Shown: positions 45,226-57,020 of the stretch, in pieces
How positions within the stretch are numbered: the stretch's first letter is position 1
Layout of the letters: each line of letters starts with the position of its first letter
Source of the DNA: Reticulitermes speratus
Lineage: Eukaryota > Arthropoda > Insecta > Blattodea > Rhinotermitidae
Assembly (NCBI GenBank): GCA_021186555.1
Contig: JAJKFL010000237.1
Coordinates: forward strand, 5,104,558 to 5,168,557
Direction: 5' to 3'
Length of the DNA stretch: 64,000 nucleotides
Program-made: the position numbers and the translations under genes
Notes under the pieces: generated by a model
Databases searched by the model: none
What the model was told of the DNA's origin: nothing
What the model saw: only the letters and a program-made list of their open reading frames with translations

Positions 45226-46260
45226 TACAATCTTAATACTCATGTTTTTCATAAATCATGCACTAAAATTTAAACATCCACCCAACTAGGACAAAGGTTA
45301 ACATGACCCAATTTCTTTTTAACCTATTGGCCATGTGAGTTACAATGTGAGAGACAAAGAATCTGTAACAATTTACATTCATTTGTATCAAGTCTTATAA
45401 TACGAACTTGGCAAACAAAACTTTCACAAAAGTATCACATGTATGTGCATTTCATGCTTGTTACTCATCAGTATGTAAGTATATCTACCTGCTACATGTA
45501 TTTGTTATTTTATGAATACCAATTTACACATTTGGTTATATCAGTGCTTGTCAATCACAAATTATGTGCTTTAAAAAATTACATTATCCTTCAGGACAGA
45601 AGCAGTAAGTCTTATGCGATTACATTTATGATCTTGGTAAAAAACAAAACTGACAAGCTTTCAATAAACTGACAATCAGGACACTGGCTACAAACATCCT
45701 CAGAATATCTTCCCACATTTTAACACACATCCAGTTCACAACACAGAACAGTTTTATACTATGAGCTTTCTCTTATCACAATACAATTCAAAATATGGAC
45801 AAATTTTACAATATGGTAATCATGTACTGATGCCTCTTTACACAGCATTTTCTACCAACTGCTCAAAATATCTGTATTTTCCTTATGCTTATCACATCCA
45901 ACATCAATAACACCTATTAAATGCAACTAGTATAGGGAATTTCACTCAATACAGATCCCACACTAGAGGCTACACTGTCGGCTGTACGCAACCCATTCTG
46001 GCAGTTTGGTTATGACACGTTCCATTAGCAGCATCAACTAAAGGCTTAGTCACAAATATTAAAAAGATTTCAGAACAGCCCCGTTTCATAAGCTGTACAA
46101 AACAGAAGTAGTTTGTTGTTTATGAATATAAAGTACATCGTAAAACAGAGGGTGTTTAATTGTCTAATTGTATATGGAAGAAATCCTACAAATAGTGCCA
46201 CAGAAAATTTATAAGCTGGTTTCCCAGTGTTTCAGTTCTTCTGAAATCACCAATACATTA
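45226..46260. other. BTB-psq intron 1, no feature recognised
   Basis: AT-rich; no coding or repeat signature. Confidence 0.4.
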
Positions 46261-46261
46261 G

Positions 46262-46499
46262 CCTTTAAACGACCAAGTTGGTATTTAAATTTAAGCATAT
46301 GGTTTATGAAAAACATATTATCTGAACAGAAAAGATAAAATTATGACATAAGTGGCATTTTGTGGAAAGTAAACAGAGATTATGCAGCATGTCTTAAAAA
46401 TACAGTACATATCCTTATTGCCTAAATATATAAAATAAATTTGTAGGGGTGGTTGGTTTTTTTATGTGTTCGCATATGCGAGTGTTTGTCATTTAAAAG
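46262..46499. mobile_element. piggyBac-like MITE copy B (uninterrupted)
   Basis: Ends CCTTTAAACGACCAAG and GTCATTTAAAAG with TTAA on the right. It aligns to copy A at 32,613-33,273 outside that copy's inserted MITE. The site CCTAAATATATAAAAT here is the unoccupied form of the insertion target. Confidence 0.7.
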
Positions 46500-46529
46500 T
46501 TAATACAAGCGGAGCCATTATATGACATT

Positions 46530-46810
46530 CAAATTGGACTATGGTGTGCTGTTAGTGCAACAAGAATAATCAGACCCACCTTCATCTCAGATACAACACA
46601 TTCAGAAAGACACCACAGAAGAATTCTTGCACCACTCTTTAAAAATTTAAGTGATGAGAAGGAACACAGGTCCGTCAAGCAGGACGGTGCAACCGCTCAC
46701 TCATTCACGCAATCTGATGCCATGTGACTTATGTCATCATTCATGAAAACAATACACCCACAAAGACAAGCTTGAAGAAATTATTGGTTGTTCTTTACTG
46801 GCAACACCTA
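46530..46810 (+). mobile_element. IS630-type transposase fragment
   Basis: The frame reads IQIGLWCAVSATRIIRPTFI, then SDTTHSERHHRRILAPLFKN and KQDGATAHSFTQSDAM. This is the QQDGATAH catalytic-Asp region of an IS630-type transposase. Only this middle part is recognisable. Confidence 0.85.
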
Positions 46811-48684
46811 GACAAGACCATCATACAATTTTTAGCAGGTTCAGCAGCTGTCAAGGACATCTAACAAGTGCAGATGGTAATTTCCAACACTTGCCTCAAC
46901 ATGCACTAAACTGTATCAGACAACACCGACTGTTAATGCAGATTCTACGAGAGGGTTCTCCCTTAAGTGGTACACCTGAACAAACTTATCTGTCACCAAA
47001 ATCATATAGTAACAGATATTCAAATATGTTCTGATCAAAATACTTCCTTTTCTGCATCCAGTACTGAAACATTTATAATGATGCAACTACACCAACACAG
47101 CTTGCAAGAAGAGTCACCACGTTATAAAGCTTTATCCAGAATTTAGATGGCAGTCACCTTATTCAAAAAGAAAATCACAGATGAATACAGCGTTAAATAC
47201 GGGTTTCATGACAGAACTCTGTAGTAGTTAACTCATCTCCATGTCATAATTTTTGCATATGTCAACAAAAATACATGTCCACATGACAACGCAGGAAAAA
47301 AATTAAAATTACAGTCTTGTGGGGTGTGGCACCATGAAATTTGTAGATATGTACCAATGGTTTGGAGAAGCCTACTACACCAGGGTAAAAGATTCATATC
47401 CTGAAGATGGAGACAGCTGGGTCCTCTATCACAAACAATGCATGTCTACCAAGTTACACAGCTTACATCCCAGCAGAAAGCATCTCAACAATCCCCACTG
47501 TAAGGACCTCAGTTCTTGTACGGATAAACAACCCAAATACAATTTATGACTAAAACAAAGGCAACAAACCAATATAATAAATTTCAATATAGTGACAAAA
47601 ATTAAATAAAAAAACCATAACAGACTTAAAGTATCAGCAATCTGAAGATAAAAATATTATACAACATACTGTACTTAGGAAAAGTCATTATTCTACTAAC
47701 GGGGCAATAAATGGCCTACTGCTTCCTCTTTCTTATATTACTGGCGATAATAACAAAAAACCAACCATAAACAACCTATGGCAACAAATAATGACACTGT
47801 CAATGACTATAATATATCTAAAAAATAAAAAGTGGGAATAACTATTCACTGTTCATTAACTTTGAATCCATAATTTGAAGTTTCATACATTTCTGAACAT
47901 CATCTTAAAAATATGTGAGGCAAGTTTCTCTACTAAGGGAAGACAAAAAAGCAGCTGGAAGTAACGAATGGTCGAATAGAGGTACGAAAACATCTTCCAA
48001 ACACAAACAAGATCTTTATCCAAGCAGGTGAACTAGCTACAATCAAGTAACAAAGATCCGCTACAGAAAATTTTGTAATATGTTAACTCAAACAATTAAT
48101 GATACCAATTACATGCATTACACCAAACAGATATCAGGGTTTGATGACAGTCCAGAACAGCAAACAAAATTGAAAATATAATTAGTCCTCTCAAATCTGA
48201 AAAATACAAGTTGTTATGATGAAATATTACAAAATGTCTTACAACTTGCATAGTATTTTTGCTTAAATATTCAAAAGTGAAACCTCTATATACAAAGGAT
48301 GAAACAGATTGTACCTCAAAATTCAGGAAAATTTCATTACTTACAATATTCTCTCAAATATTTGGGAAAAGTTACATACTGTGGCAAGTCATTTAAATTC
48401 ACACAATATCCTTGCAGAACAATAACTTGGATTAAGAACATGTCTGTTGACAGTCAAGCCTTGTACAAATTCACACACAAAATCTTTTCTGACATAGTGA
48501 TAACATGTATATTTAAAAACATTTTTGAACTTGCCAAAGCATCCAACTGTGTGACACACACTACTGTGAAAACTACAGCATTCAAGGTAATTCTGAACAA
48601 TGGTTTAGAACGTGCCATAATTACAGAAACAAAATCAACAAACACATCCTCAACTTGGGGTGCTGTAAAAGACAGACTTCCTTA
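46811..48684. other. BTB-psq intron 1, mostly unrecognised
   Basis: The 128-residue frame at 48,299-48,685 matches no family I know and lacks coding signs. A solo GTTGGTA-family arm is at 47,385-47,515. Confidence 0.35.
47385..47515 (+). repeat. Solo arm related to the 3.7 kb element
   Basis: CTGAAGATGGAGACAGCTGG, then CATGTCTACCAAGTTACACA and CTTACATCCCAGCAGAAAG. The order matches the element at 3,668-3,865, but GAA and the block after it are lost. Confidence 0.45.
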
Positions 48685-48685
48685 A

Positions 48686-48840
48686 CCCTTTCGCACCAGA
48701 ATTAGATGTCCAGGAAACTCTCAGAAATACGAGAACTTAAATGGCCGCCATTACTGTGCATGTTACTGGCGATGACTTTTGCATTTTAAACCCCACAATG
48801 TGTCTAGACTGTGGCGGACATTCAAAACAGAAGTGTTAAG
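48686..48840. mobile_element. Possible piggyBac-like MITE end
   Basis: TTAA followed by CCCTTTCGCACCAGA looks like a piggyBac-type left end. The opposite end was not found. Confidence 0.3.
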
Positions 48841-49359
48841 CGTCAACAATTAGTCCTCAGCAGCTCTTCACTGACCTACCCCTACAACTAAAAACTTCTC
48901 AATCCAAATCTGCACTCCTTGCTGATGGAAGCAGTACAGTCATATTATGTCAAGCAACTGAAAAAGCGATGGGCATCTCAGGTATAAACTCCAATGATCC
49001 TCCCAACAAATCAGACTCACAGACATTTAAACTAATAATGGAACTGACAATGAAACTTGACTGCATAAAGCACATGTTCTGTACAAACTTTTACCTGAAG
49101 CACTAAGTTCTTGGAAAACAGGGTATAGATCCTTCAGATATTTTGTTTCAGTTCACTGTGACAGTCTGATCTGTAAGCTTCTTACTTATGGTTCTCATAA
49201 AAATCATATGAAATACAATAAAAGCATGGGTAGAGACTCTGTGAGCAAGCTGGCCACACATTACTACCAGTAATTCATCCGCATTATGTTTACAATATCA
49301 TAAGAATAACATAATCATGTTCTGTCTAAACACAACTTTATTCTTAAAGGTTAAAGAAC

Positions 49360-49400
49360 AGCTACGTGTTTCGGCTAGCTAAAGTAGCTGTCATCAGGCT
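49360..49400 (-). ncRNA. Hammerhead ribozyme motif
   Basis: On the minus strand: AGC, CTGATGA (49,397-49,391), stem II AGCTA/TAGCT with an AGCC extension, GAA, self-complementary ACACGT-like block, A, GCT. Stem I pairs three bases. Confidence 0.5.
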
Positions 49401-49489
49401 CGGTAGGAAGTAAATAGAAAGGAGCACTTACAGCTGCAAATAATGGCTTGATTTCAGCTGCAAATCTCCCTTTTTATCTTCTTCGTGCT

Positions 49490-49532
49490 GAGCCTGATGA
49501 CAGCTACTTTCGCTAGGCGAAACATGTTGCTG
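49490..49532 (+). ncRNA. Hammerhead ribozyme motif
   Basis: AGC, CTGATGA (49,494-49,500), stem II AGCTA...TAGGC, GAA, ACATGT, T, GCT. The cleavage-site base is T rather than A here, which still fits the UH rule. Confidence 0.5.
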
Positions 49533-49706
49533 TTCTTAAACTTTAAGAATAAAGCTGTCTTTAGACAAAGCATAATTATATTATTCTTGTGATAAGAACC
49601 AGCAGTCTTCATCAAAGAGTGTGTTAACAGTTCTTAATCTCAGTTCCTTGGCAACTAGGCCTCAGACTGTGTGAATCTGCAGAGTAAGTAAAACCAAGCC
49701 TCCTTT

Positions 49707-49734
49707 GGGGGGGGGGGGGGGGGGGGGGGGGGGG
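49707..49734. repeat. Poly-G tract of 28 bases
   Basis: An uninterrupted G run of 28 as given. See the similar run at 12,063-12,089. Confidence 0.85.
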
Positions 49735-50567
49735 AACCAAGTGAGGGTTGACTTCACCATTACACTGAAGTATCCAATTACAAAATACACAGCTTTACCA
49801 CAGTCATGTGGTTTAGGTTTCTGTATTACTGTTGTCCATACATGGTTTTAATTTCAGGAGGTATGTGGTAGTTTGTACTGGTAATGCTGAAACACCAATC
49901 TCTTGTGAATGGTAACACAGGGATTTCCAAAGAGTTGTACTGATTTCATCCAACATCTCTTCAGTGAATCACTGCTCAGTGTTCCATCCAGTAACAACCC
50001 TGTTGTTCATAACTTATTTATGATTACATAAATAAGTTAGTTATTCTATGCAGGACTGTGACATCCAGAAATATATACTGGCATGTTTTCACTTTTCTTA
50101 CAGAGCCCTTTTCATACAGCCAGGCTTATCATACCTGAACACACTATATTCTGCGTATTTTGTTTGTGGCACTCTCAGAGGAAGTAACAAGGCTCATTGC
50201 ATGTTTATCGCAAGTACGAGACAGTACAGTAATATCACTCCAAGAACAAGTGGATCGGAATGTGCAAGTGGGACAGCCTGGAATGCATACGCTTGCTTCA
50301 ATTATTTTGGGGTGCTCAGTAAAATATTTTATTATTATTATTATTGTTGTTGTTGTGTCACATCCATAAAGGATTACTTTCATACCTGATATCACTACTA
50401 CCTTCAACAACCAGTTTAAAAGAGGAGTTCTCAAACTTTGTGACAAGACCCTCAAAGATAGTACATAATTTATGTGACTCCTCCATAGATAACGCTGTTG
50501 TTGTCATTGTTGTTAATGCAAGAAAAATCCAGCATATTTACTTGCTGGTGTCTGAATGAGTTGGTAG
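49735..50567. other. BTB-psq intron 1, no gene
   Basis: A short (ATT)n/(GTT)n run lies near 50,330-50,357. GAGTTCTCAAACTTTGTGAC near 50,420 resembles a hAT terminal repeat, but no partner end was found. Confidence 0.4.
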
Positions 50568-50569
50568 TA

Positions 50570-51051
50570 CAGTGGACCCTCGAACTTCGAACGGTTTGAT
50601 GTTCGAACAACTTGAAACTCAAACAAAAAATTCGAGGAAAATCCGGTTTTGAAACTCGAACAAAAACTTGAAAGTCGAACAAAGAATCACGTGGTCGCCT
50701 TCTCTCTCTGCTTGGTCCAGATGAAAGAAGGGTAATTCACCTTCCAGTGAACAGTAATATCCCTCCTACTATTATTATTGATTGATTATTATACAATATT
50801 TTTTTATGTATGTACTATTATAAATAAAATTTTCAATTATTGAAATTAAATATACTTGTTTTATCATTATGATCTTTTTAAATAGGCACTTAAAATGTTT
50901 TATATTGATTCAATATAGTCTTTTATGTTGGGTAAATTTTGGGGGTCTGGAACGGATTAGTTCAATTTACATTATTTCTTATGGGGAAATTTAACTTGAA
51001 AGTCGAACCATCTCCTGGAACGGATTGTGTTCGAAGTTTGAGGTTCCACTG
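50570..51051. mobile_element. pogo-type MITE, 482 bp
   Basis: Ends CAGTGGACCCTCGAACTTCG and CGAAGTTTGAGGTTCCACTG are inverted repeats between TA at 50,568-50,569 and 51,052-51,053. Multiple internal TTCGAAC/GTCGAAC blocks occur near both ends. No coding sequence. Confidence 0.88.
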
Positions 51052-51053
51052 TA

Positions 51054-52847
51054 TAAACTTGCTGATCATCACCACCATCATTGTCATCGCCATAATCTTT
51101 GTATAGTTGGATGGTACACACATTTTATTTTCCTATCATATAACAGGCACAAAATGTGTATCAAGTTCATGTGTATCAAGTGCCTTCTTTTGTGTACATA
51201 TTACATTCACATCAAAAAGCACCTGACACATTTTAAGCTATCAATAGCTTTCAGTGAGAAGAATGAACCTGCTCAGCACTGTGCAGTTTTCAAACCTGGG
51301 CTTACCTCTGACATAACCACTCTCATTTCATGTTCCATATTTATTTGTAGCCAACTGCTAAAGACTCTGTCACACACTAACAGGATGCTGCACAGGGAAT
51401 CAGTTTTTGTACTTTCTCAATTACTTCCACTCAGCCTGCACAACGTTCCAAAATCCAGGAAGATACGCTGTCGGAAACTTTACTGTCTGTGAGATCAACC
51501 AACAGCTCATCAGTAATAGTGAGGACATTCCCTTTCACTTGAGCAGTATTACAGTTCCTAATCGGGTCATAATTTTCCATTTTGAGACCAGGGAAGTAAT
51601 ACTCATAGTGGGATTCCAGTGAAGAAAGGTAAATTAAGACACAGATTTCCATATTCCCATTAATTTGTGTGCTATTTTTTAATTAACTGCTACAAACTTG
51701 GAAATATTTCCACACTTGTATTTTAATTTTCCTCTGAGCCGAAGCAAACTACTGGCAATGCCTTACACTCGAGCATTCAATGTTTCCCCCTGTAAAGTAC
51801 ATCACTCGAATATGCCAGCTTCATGATATCACTGTTGCTAACACATAAACACTAGCATAATTTATATCTGTTAAATACTAAAAACTATCTTGATGCACAG
51901 CAAAAAATAATTAAAGAAGAGTTTCCTGCAACCACGTCTGTACATTACACAGCCTTTAAAGGTCCAGTTTTGACACAGTTAATACTCGTTATGGCTCGAA
52001 ACCTGGGGCCCAAATCTTCGCAGTAAGAGCATGCCTATGAATCAGGCACTGTGTCCATTAGGTACAAAGAGACATTTACAAAATCAAGTCCTCCATGAAT
52101 GCCTGATGGATCACAACCTATCTCTGCACACTCCCAACAGTGTCACTGTTCCACAAGACATACAGCTATCAATAATATGGAAGCGGACTTCAGTTTTGCT
52201 TATGCCTCTAATTTCTGTGCAAAACAGTAAATCCTCTGATATTTTTTCTTACACGTGTTACTAAATATGCACCTGTAGCACTACATGTAGCCCCATCTCT
52301 CAGAATGGCAAATGGTGCATTTATCTTTCCAACCAGTTGTTCATTTAAATCTTCTGCAACATCCAAGATCTGGTGGGACACACTGTTATTGCACACTGCA
52401 GGTGTCTTGCACTAGCCTCCGCCCGCATAACACTGATCATATTAACTGCTGCTGGAAGAATTAAACTGTCTCCATATGTGTGAGCTTTGTGCAGTGTGCA
52501 ATTCTGTAAGAAATTTGGTCATGACAAAAGATCTTTTCATGGAATGCTACAATGTATAACTAGCCCCACTTCCTGGAACTTCATTTCATTGCATTTATTA
52601 ACAACACACTCACGTTTCTTTGCTATGTCTGACCAGTGTCTATACACCATCTTAATTTGCTTTGTGTCCTACTCTCGTCAGAAAGACTTTTGTCACAAAT
52701 CACACACAACTGAGGTCATTCCTTGCAACCAACAAGTACTTGTGAATTCAAGATATAAATAACTTTCACAGCACTTTCTTCAGGTAGGCTTACTTTCACA
52801 CATATTATGGTATTATATCTTCTTCAATTTTTCTCTCTTAACACCTA
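51054..52847. other. BTB-psq intron 1, no feature recognised
   Basis: The 155-residue frame near 51,025-51,492 starts inside the MITE and matches nothing known. Confidence 0.4.
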
Positions 52848-52849
52848 GT

Positions 52850-53085
52850 AAAGTAAAGTAAACTTTTCCCTCTCCATGCAATGAAGGCATATAGGGGATC
52901 CCATCATTCTTAAACTTGGCACTAGATGGACGTCAGTGGTTAACTTCAAGCCCCGGTCACTTTACTCCCGGTATCCACTGAATAGGAGGCGAGTGGGACC
53001 CACAGCTGGCCTGAATGGTTTTTGGAGAAGATAAAAATTTCCTGCCCTACTTGGATTTGAATCCCAGATCATCAATCCCTTAGGC
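52850..53085 (-). mobile_element. tRNA-derived SINE, family A
   Basis: On the minus strand: box B GGGATTCAAATCC, GGCAGGAAATTTTTATCTTC, GTGGGTCCCACTCGCCTCCT, CTTCATTGCATGG and a TTTACTTTACTTT tail. The head 5' of box B is short. Confidence 0.75.
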
Positions 53086-55711
53086 CCTCCCTTAACACCT
53101 GTCACATCTTTTCTGCCCAACATTTTGAATGACTGATAAAATAACACAAAAAAATCATACTGAATATCATCTTCAAAGACTCTGAAAACTTATGCTCAAG
53201 CACTCCAAACTGTTGACAATGACAACGAGTTCTAGTAGTGACAGTCCATGCCAAAAGTACTGCCACACAGTCCCTGTGGTGTAGAAACAATCATAAAAAC
53301 TGGATGCCTGAAGTGTGAGCTATGCAATCACTCATACCATAATTGCACTGCTTTAATCTGCATAATACCAACCAGTTGGACAGTTTTACAATACATTTCA
53401 CACGGTGGTTACAATACGAACAAACACTTTGAACAGAACAGTACCAACAGCGTATCATCTGTAGCTTTTTGATAACTGACTTCTGAAAGCAATCTCGATC
53501 TACACTGCACTGTTACATATGACAAGTGGAGGATAGAAGACACCAACAATACCTCCTTCCCTGCCAAAAGTCATATCAGTGATTAAATAAGGAAAATGTG
53601 AGCTGTGCATTCCCTCACATTTCATCACCTCTTCAAAAACTTCCTATATTACCTCTACAGTCAGTGACAAGTGCACCATACACTTTTCCATGTCTCTATC
53701 AGGCTGTATGCTGTCAGCATGAATCTACATAGTTTAATCTCTCTATATGTACAGTAAGCCAAAATATGTTGTATTCTGTCACGAAAGAATTTGATATGTG
53801 CTGCTTGCAACAGCTGGTTTTTCGAAAAGCACCTATAATATATCTACTGACTTGCCAACAGCCAGCTGTGAGAACTCGTGATTCCTATGCAAGAACAGTT
53901 TGAGAATCCTGGTATAAAGTAAACAACCTTACATAAAAACCTAACAAAACAAACTTCAGGAAATTTAACACTAACAACACATGTCAATCTAAACATAGGT
54001 TATGGTAACTGAACAAGTGAAGCAAGTACAACTAAATTCCTCAGTCTACAAACTGATGACTTAAAAATGGAAAACACACAATGAAAATACTATCTTTAAA
54101 CTAAGTTAAGCATATTTTGCTCTCATGACACATCACTCATTCAAATTGATACCTAAAAAATGCTGCTGATTTTGCTTACATCCACTCCATATCAATGCAA
54201 GAATCTTCTGGGGAAATTCAACTGACAACAAAAAGTACTTAATATCCAAAACAGAATCATTAGAATAACGGCAGCCATTAAAACGAGTCTCTTGCAAAGA
54301 ATCATTTAAGAAATGTACTATACTTCCCCTTGCCAGAGAATTCTCACTCTCATCACTATTATTCAGTGTCAAAAACATGGAAAAGTTTCTAACAAATTCA
54401 GGCATGCACAATGTAACTTGAACATAAAACATAAATATGACCTCCATATGCTAATGATAACCTCAAAAACATCAAAGAGGTGTGTACTATACATGAAATA
54501 CATTACTCAATAATGCTCCAACTACTACTTCAGGTTTCAAGCATGACATAAGGATATCTAAACCAGCAATAAAAGATCCTGTTGTCTAACTCCTCCTATT
54601 CTATGGAATATCTCTTTAACATAATTATTTTTGTGTGTATAACATAAAATCCTTAGAAAATAAGATGTAAATACTGTACACAGTATACATCAAATGTACT
54701 ATACCACTGGCTTAATCCTGTAGCCTATGGGATTTAAATAATTTGTAATTCTAATAAACCCAAAGCACACTGTTGACTAATAACCGTCACATCTCTACAG
54801 ACACAAAAGTCTGAAATATATGTCACATTGTTCCACTAACTTAAAAAAATTACAACTGTAAAGGAGTTTCAATAAAATATGACAGCAAAGTTCTTGTGTT
54901 ATTACACACATTTTTTCCTCAATAATAAATTCAAAGCACATGCATGACTAAAATTTTTCCACTTTTTATACAACCATGTCTGTACCCAAGTCACATTCCA
55001 CTGACATAGCAACCCAAACCCCAAGAGTGCAGCTGACCAAATTAAATCACCATACACATACTGCCTTTATTATACATTTTAACATAAATATCATTATGTA
55101 TTAACATGAATGTATGGAAACGCGAGCAATAACCGACTTCAAGAACATCTTTTTATCTCTGCACCAAAAACATGTTATCGCAATGCACGAATGTAATTTT
55201 ATATTTAATTTACAAATATCAACAATAATAATATTCTTACCTATTACCAGCACTTTCACAGTATAGCTTCAAAGAAACCGGAAACACTTATCTATGTATA
55301 TTTACGCGAACTGAAATGGCTTTTAACAACCTCCTGTATCTGTTACATCCCACATCACTAACCAATCATCCTACTTTATTACCGTAATAACTGTATTAAT
55401 AACTCTAAACACTTTATTCAGACACTGACAGTCTGCAAGTTACACATTACACACAAAACACGGGACAATATGTGACACAGATTCCCCTTACCAAAATGTT
55501 AAACGACTGCCCTTCATTACAACATCGGTTGACGATATCAATTTTGGATCAAAAATGAAAATGGCGATGCCCTATCATTTGGGAAATTCCTATGACATCA
55601 ACTGTACATTTGGCCCGGTAACCTAAGTTGGCCTACTTACTACATGAATAAAAACAACACTATTCCAGACATTACGAACACAGAAAGCTGGCAGGAAACA
55701 GCTACACTTAC
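53086..55711. other. BTB-psq intron 1, promoter-proximal part
   Basis: AT-rich with no recognised element. It may hold regulatory DNA, but no specific site can be supported. Confidence 0.35.
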
Positions 55712-55999
55712 CTCTTCATTGAATATAATCTTTTTTGTCTGTGATTCTACGTGACCCTCCTTTGACTGGCCCGCAACTCTTTCCTGATGTTGACGTTGTA
55801 GCCAAATATGTCTTTTCCCTTTGTAATGGGCCTTTACATCGTTCAATCCTCCGTGACTCACAGCAAATACCTTTTTGCATAGCAGGCAATACGCTTTATG
55901 CTTTTCACCTTTCACAGGAGTCAGCCACGAAGAAAATTGATCAGACGTCGTCCAACCCGAAATAAATTTGCACAGACGCCGTCTCTCGCGTCTCGCCAT
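55712..55999 (-). CDS. Zinc-finger exon, probable exon 1 of the BTB-psq gene
   Basis: ATG at 55,997-55,999 has a good context (AAACATGG). The donor GAG|GTAAGT begins at 55,711, phase 0. It encodes 96 residues: MARRERRRLCKFISGWTTSD, then QFSSWLTPVKGEKHKAYCLL and CKKVFAVSHGGLNDVKAHYK, GKRHIWLQRQ. The C-x2-C and H-x5-H pattern with SHGGLNDVKAHYKGKRH marks a BED-like C2H2 finger seen in many insect proteins. The phase fits exon 2 of the BTB gene, 18 kb downstream on the same strand, with no other obvious candidate between. It may instead start a separate gene whose other exons I missed. Confidence 0.75.
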
Positions 56000-57017
56000 G
56001 TTTGTTAATTAATGTTGGAGGGGAGTTTGCGCTTTTAGCTTCGTAAAGCTGTATTTTTATTTAAATTTTGAAATAGTTAAACACACGATATTTAGAACCC
56101 CCGTTCTGAGACTTATTACAACATTACATAAACCATACGGCATACACAATACTGAACCGCACAAAAAATAATCTGGTACTTCCAGCCTCACCTTATTTTT
56201 TCTAAAATTATCCGTGCACAAGCTACCTCCCCCACTTTTAAAATTGTATGGGTAGCTGTTGTTTTTAACCACAATTCCCAAATCATTTCATATTCTCGGT
56301 GTATATTACATTCAAGTGTACAACATTATGAATTGTCATAAGCATTATAAGAGCACTTCATTTTTCTACCCTGACAAGCATATGATTCTATTAAGGTCAT
56401 TAACCTTTGAATTATAACAGAACTTTTCCGATGTCGGAACCTTATTGAACGGGAATACGTAACATGTGGTTACAACTGTCTCTGACGCACATTCTCACGT
56501 TAATAAAATGTCACGTTTTACACCACATCTGACCTCTAAAAATTATTTGGGGGCAATTTACACGCTATTTTCTCTGCTTATAGAATGAAGTAATGTAATA
56601 CATTGTAATATATTAAATAATATACGCTCAAGTGGCCTCTTTAATTATACCGCGAAATTACATTCGTTATATTTTCCTGTACAGTAATATTTACCGAAAA
56701 CTTACAATTTTCGTTCTTAAAAATATTTCACTGATGTTAATTAATTGAAGGGAAATTGAACTACAATATGTGGTACTCCTAATGTCGTGATGGAACATTA
56801 AATGTGTCTTACAGGATTTCTGATGTATTTACTTGCGTCCAGAACTGCTATGTAAATAAGGCGATGAAATGGAAAGCAGCCTCAAAGTTGGGATGAGCTG
56901 AAGAGCGTGCTGGACACAAATGAACACATAACCTCACGTTAGAGTGAATCGTAGCCGAAGTTTGTAATAAATGCTAAAATATTGGTATAACACCAGCAAC
57001 GAACTTTTGTGTACAGA
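56000..57017. promoter_or_regulatory. Candidate bidirectional promoter between the BTB-psq gene and COG7
   Basis: The interval separates the minus-strand ATG at 55,999 from the likely plus-strand COG7 start near 57,018. No other gene fits here. No TATA box can be singled out in this AT-rich DNA. The assignment rests on head-to-head gene order only. Confidence 0.4.
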
Positions 57018-57020
57018 ATG
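57018..57020 (+). CDS. COG7: Candidate COG7 start codon at the end of exon 1
   Basis: The next exon begins with the codon for Asp that follows Met in human COG7 (MDFSKFL...). The missing upstream exon should therefore end in ATG. ATG|GTGAGA at 57,018-57,022 meets that need and lies upstream in the right direction. Other ATG|GT pairs exist in the interval (for example near 57,089), so this is a guess that transcripts could settle. Confidence 0.35.

Larger units (their letters stand above)
49325..49580. repeat. Palindrome with facing hammerhead motifs, CTTTAAGAATAAAG family
   Basis: TTGTCTAAA-type left flank, ACTTTATTCTTAAAGG and AGAACAGCTACGTGTTTCGG mirror the right arm, with CGAAACATGTTGCTGTTCTT and ACTTTAAGAATAAAGCTGTC. 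The cores lie on the minus strand at 49,360-49,400 and the plus strand at 49,490-49,532. Confidence 0.7.
17999..55999 (-). other. BTB/POZ-psq transcription-regulator gene, coding span of seven placed exons
   Basis: Joining the exons at 55,712-55,999, 37,405-37,728, 34,930-35,079, 30,397-30,681, 25,691-25,814, 21,165-21,408 and 17,999-18,518 gives one open frame of about 644 residues. The order is zinc finger, BTB/POZ, AT-hook-like linker, acidic linker, two psq-type HTH units, and an acidic tail. BTB-psq proteins (the bric-a-brac / pipsqueak group) are nuclear DNA-binding regulators that dimerise through BTB. The BTB start YCLRWKYHHNNLQVMFSQLL recalls Drosophila CG3726 more than bab or psq, from memory only. 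If translation starts at 37,560 without the zinc-finger exon, the protein is about 490 residues. The 18 kb first intron and the exon 5-6 join need transcript support. Confidence 0.75.

Noticed and set aside
48299-48685. 128-residue open frame
   Set aside because: No recognisable domain, AT-rich DNA, inside an intron; probably chance.
50410-50500. hAT-type MITE
   Set aside because: Only one terminal-like block is visible, with no mirrored end or 8-base target duplication.
51025-51492. 155-residue open frame
   Set aside because: It starts inside a MITE terminal repeat and its composition is not protein-like.
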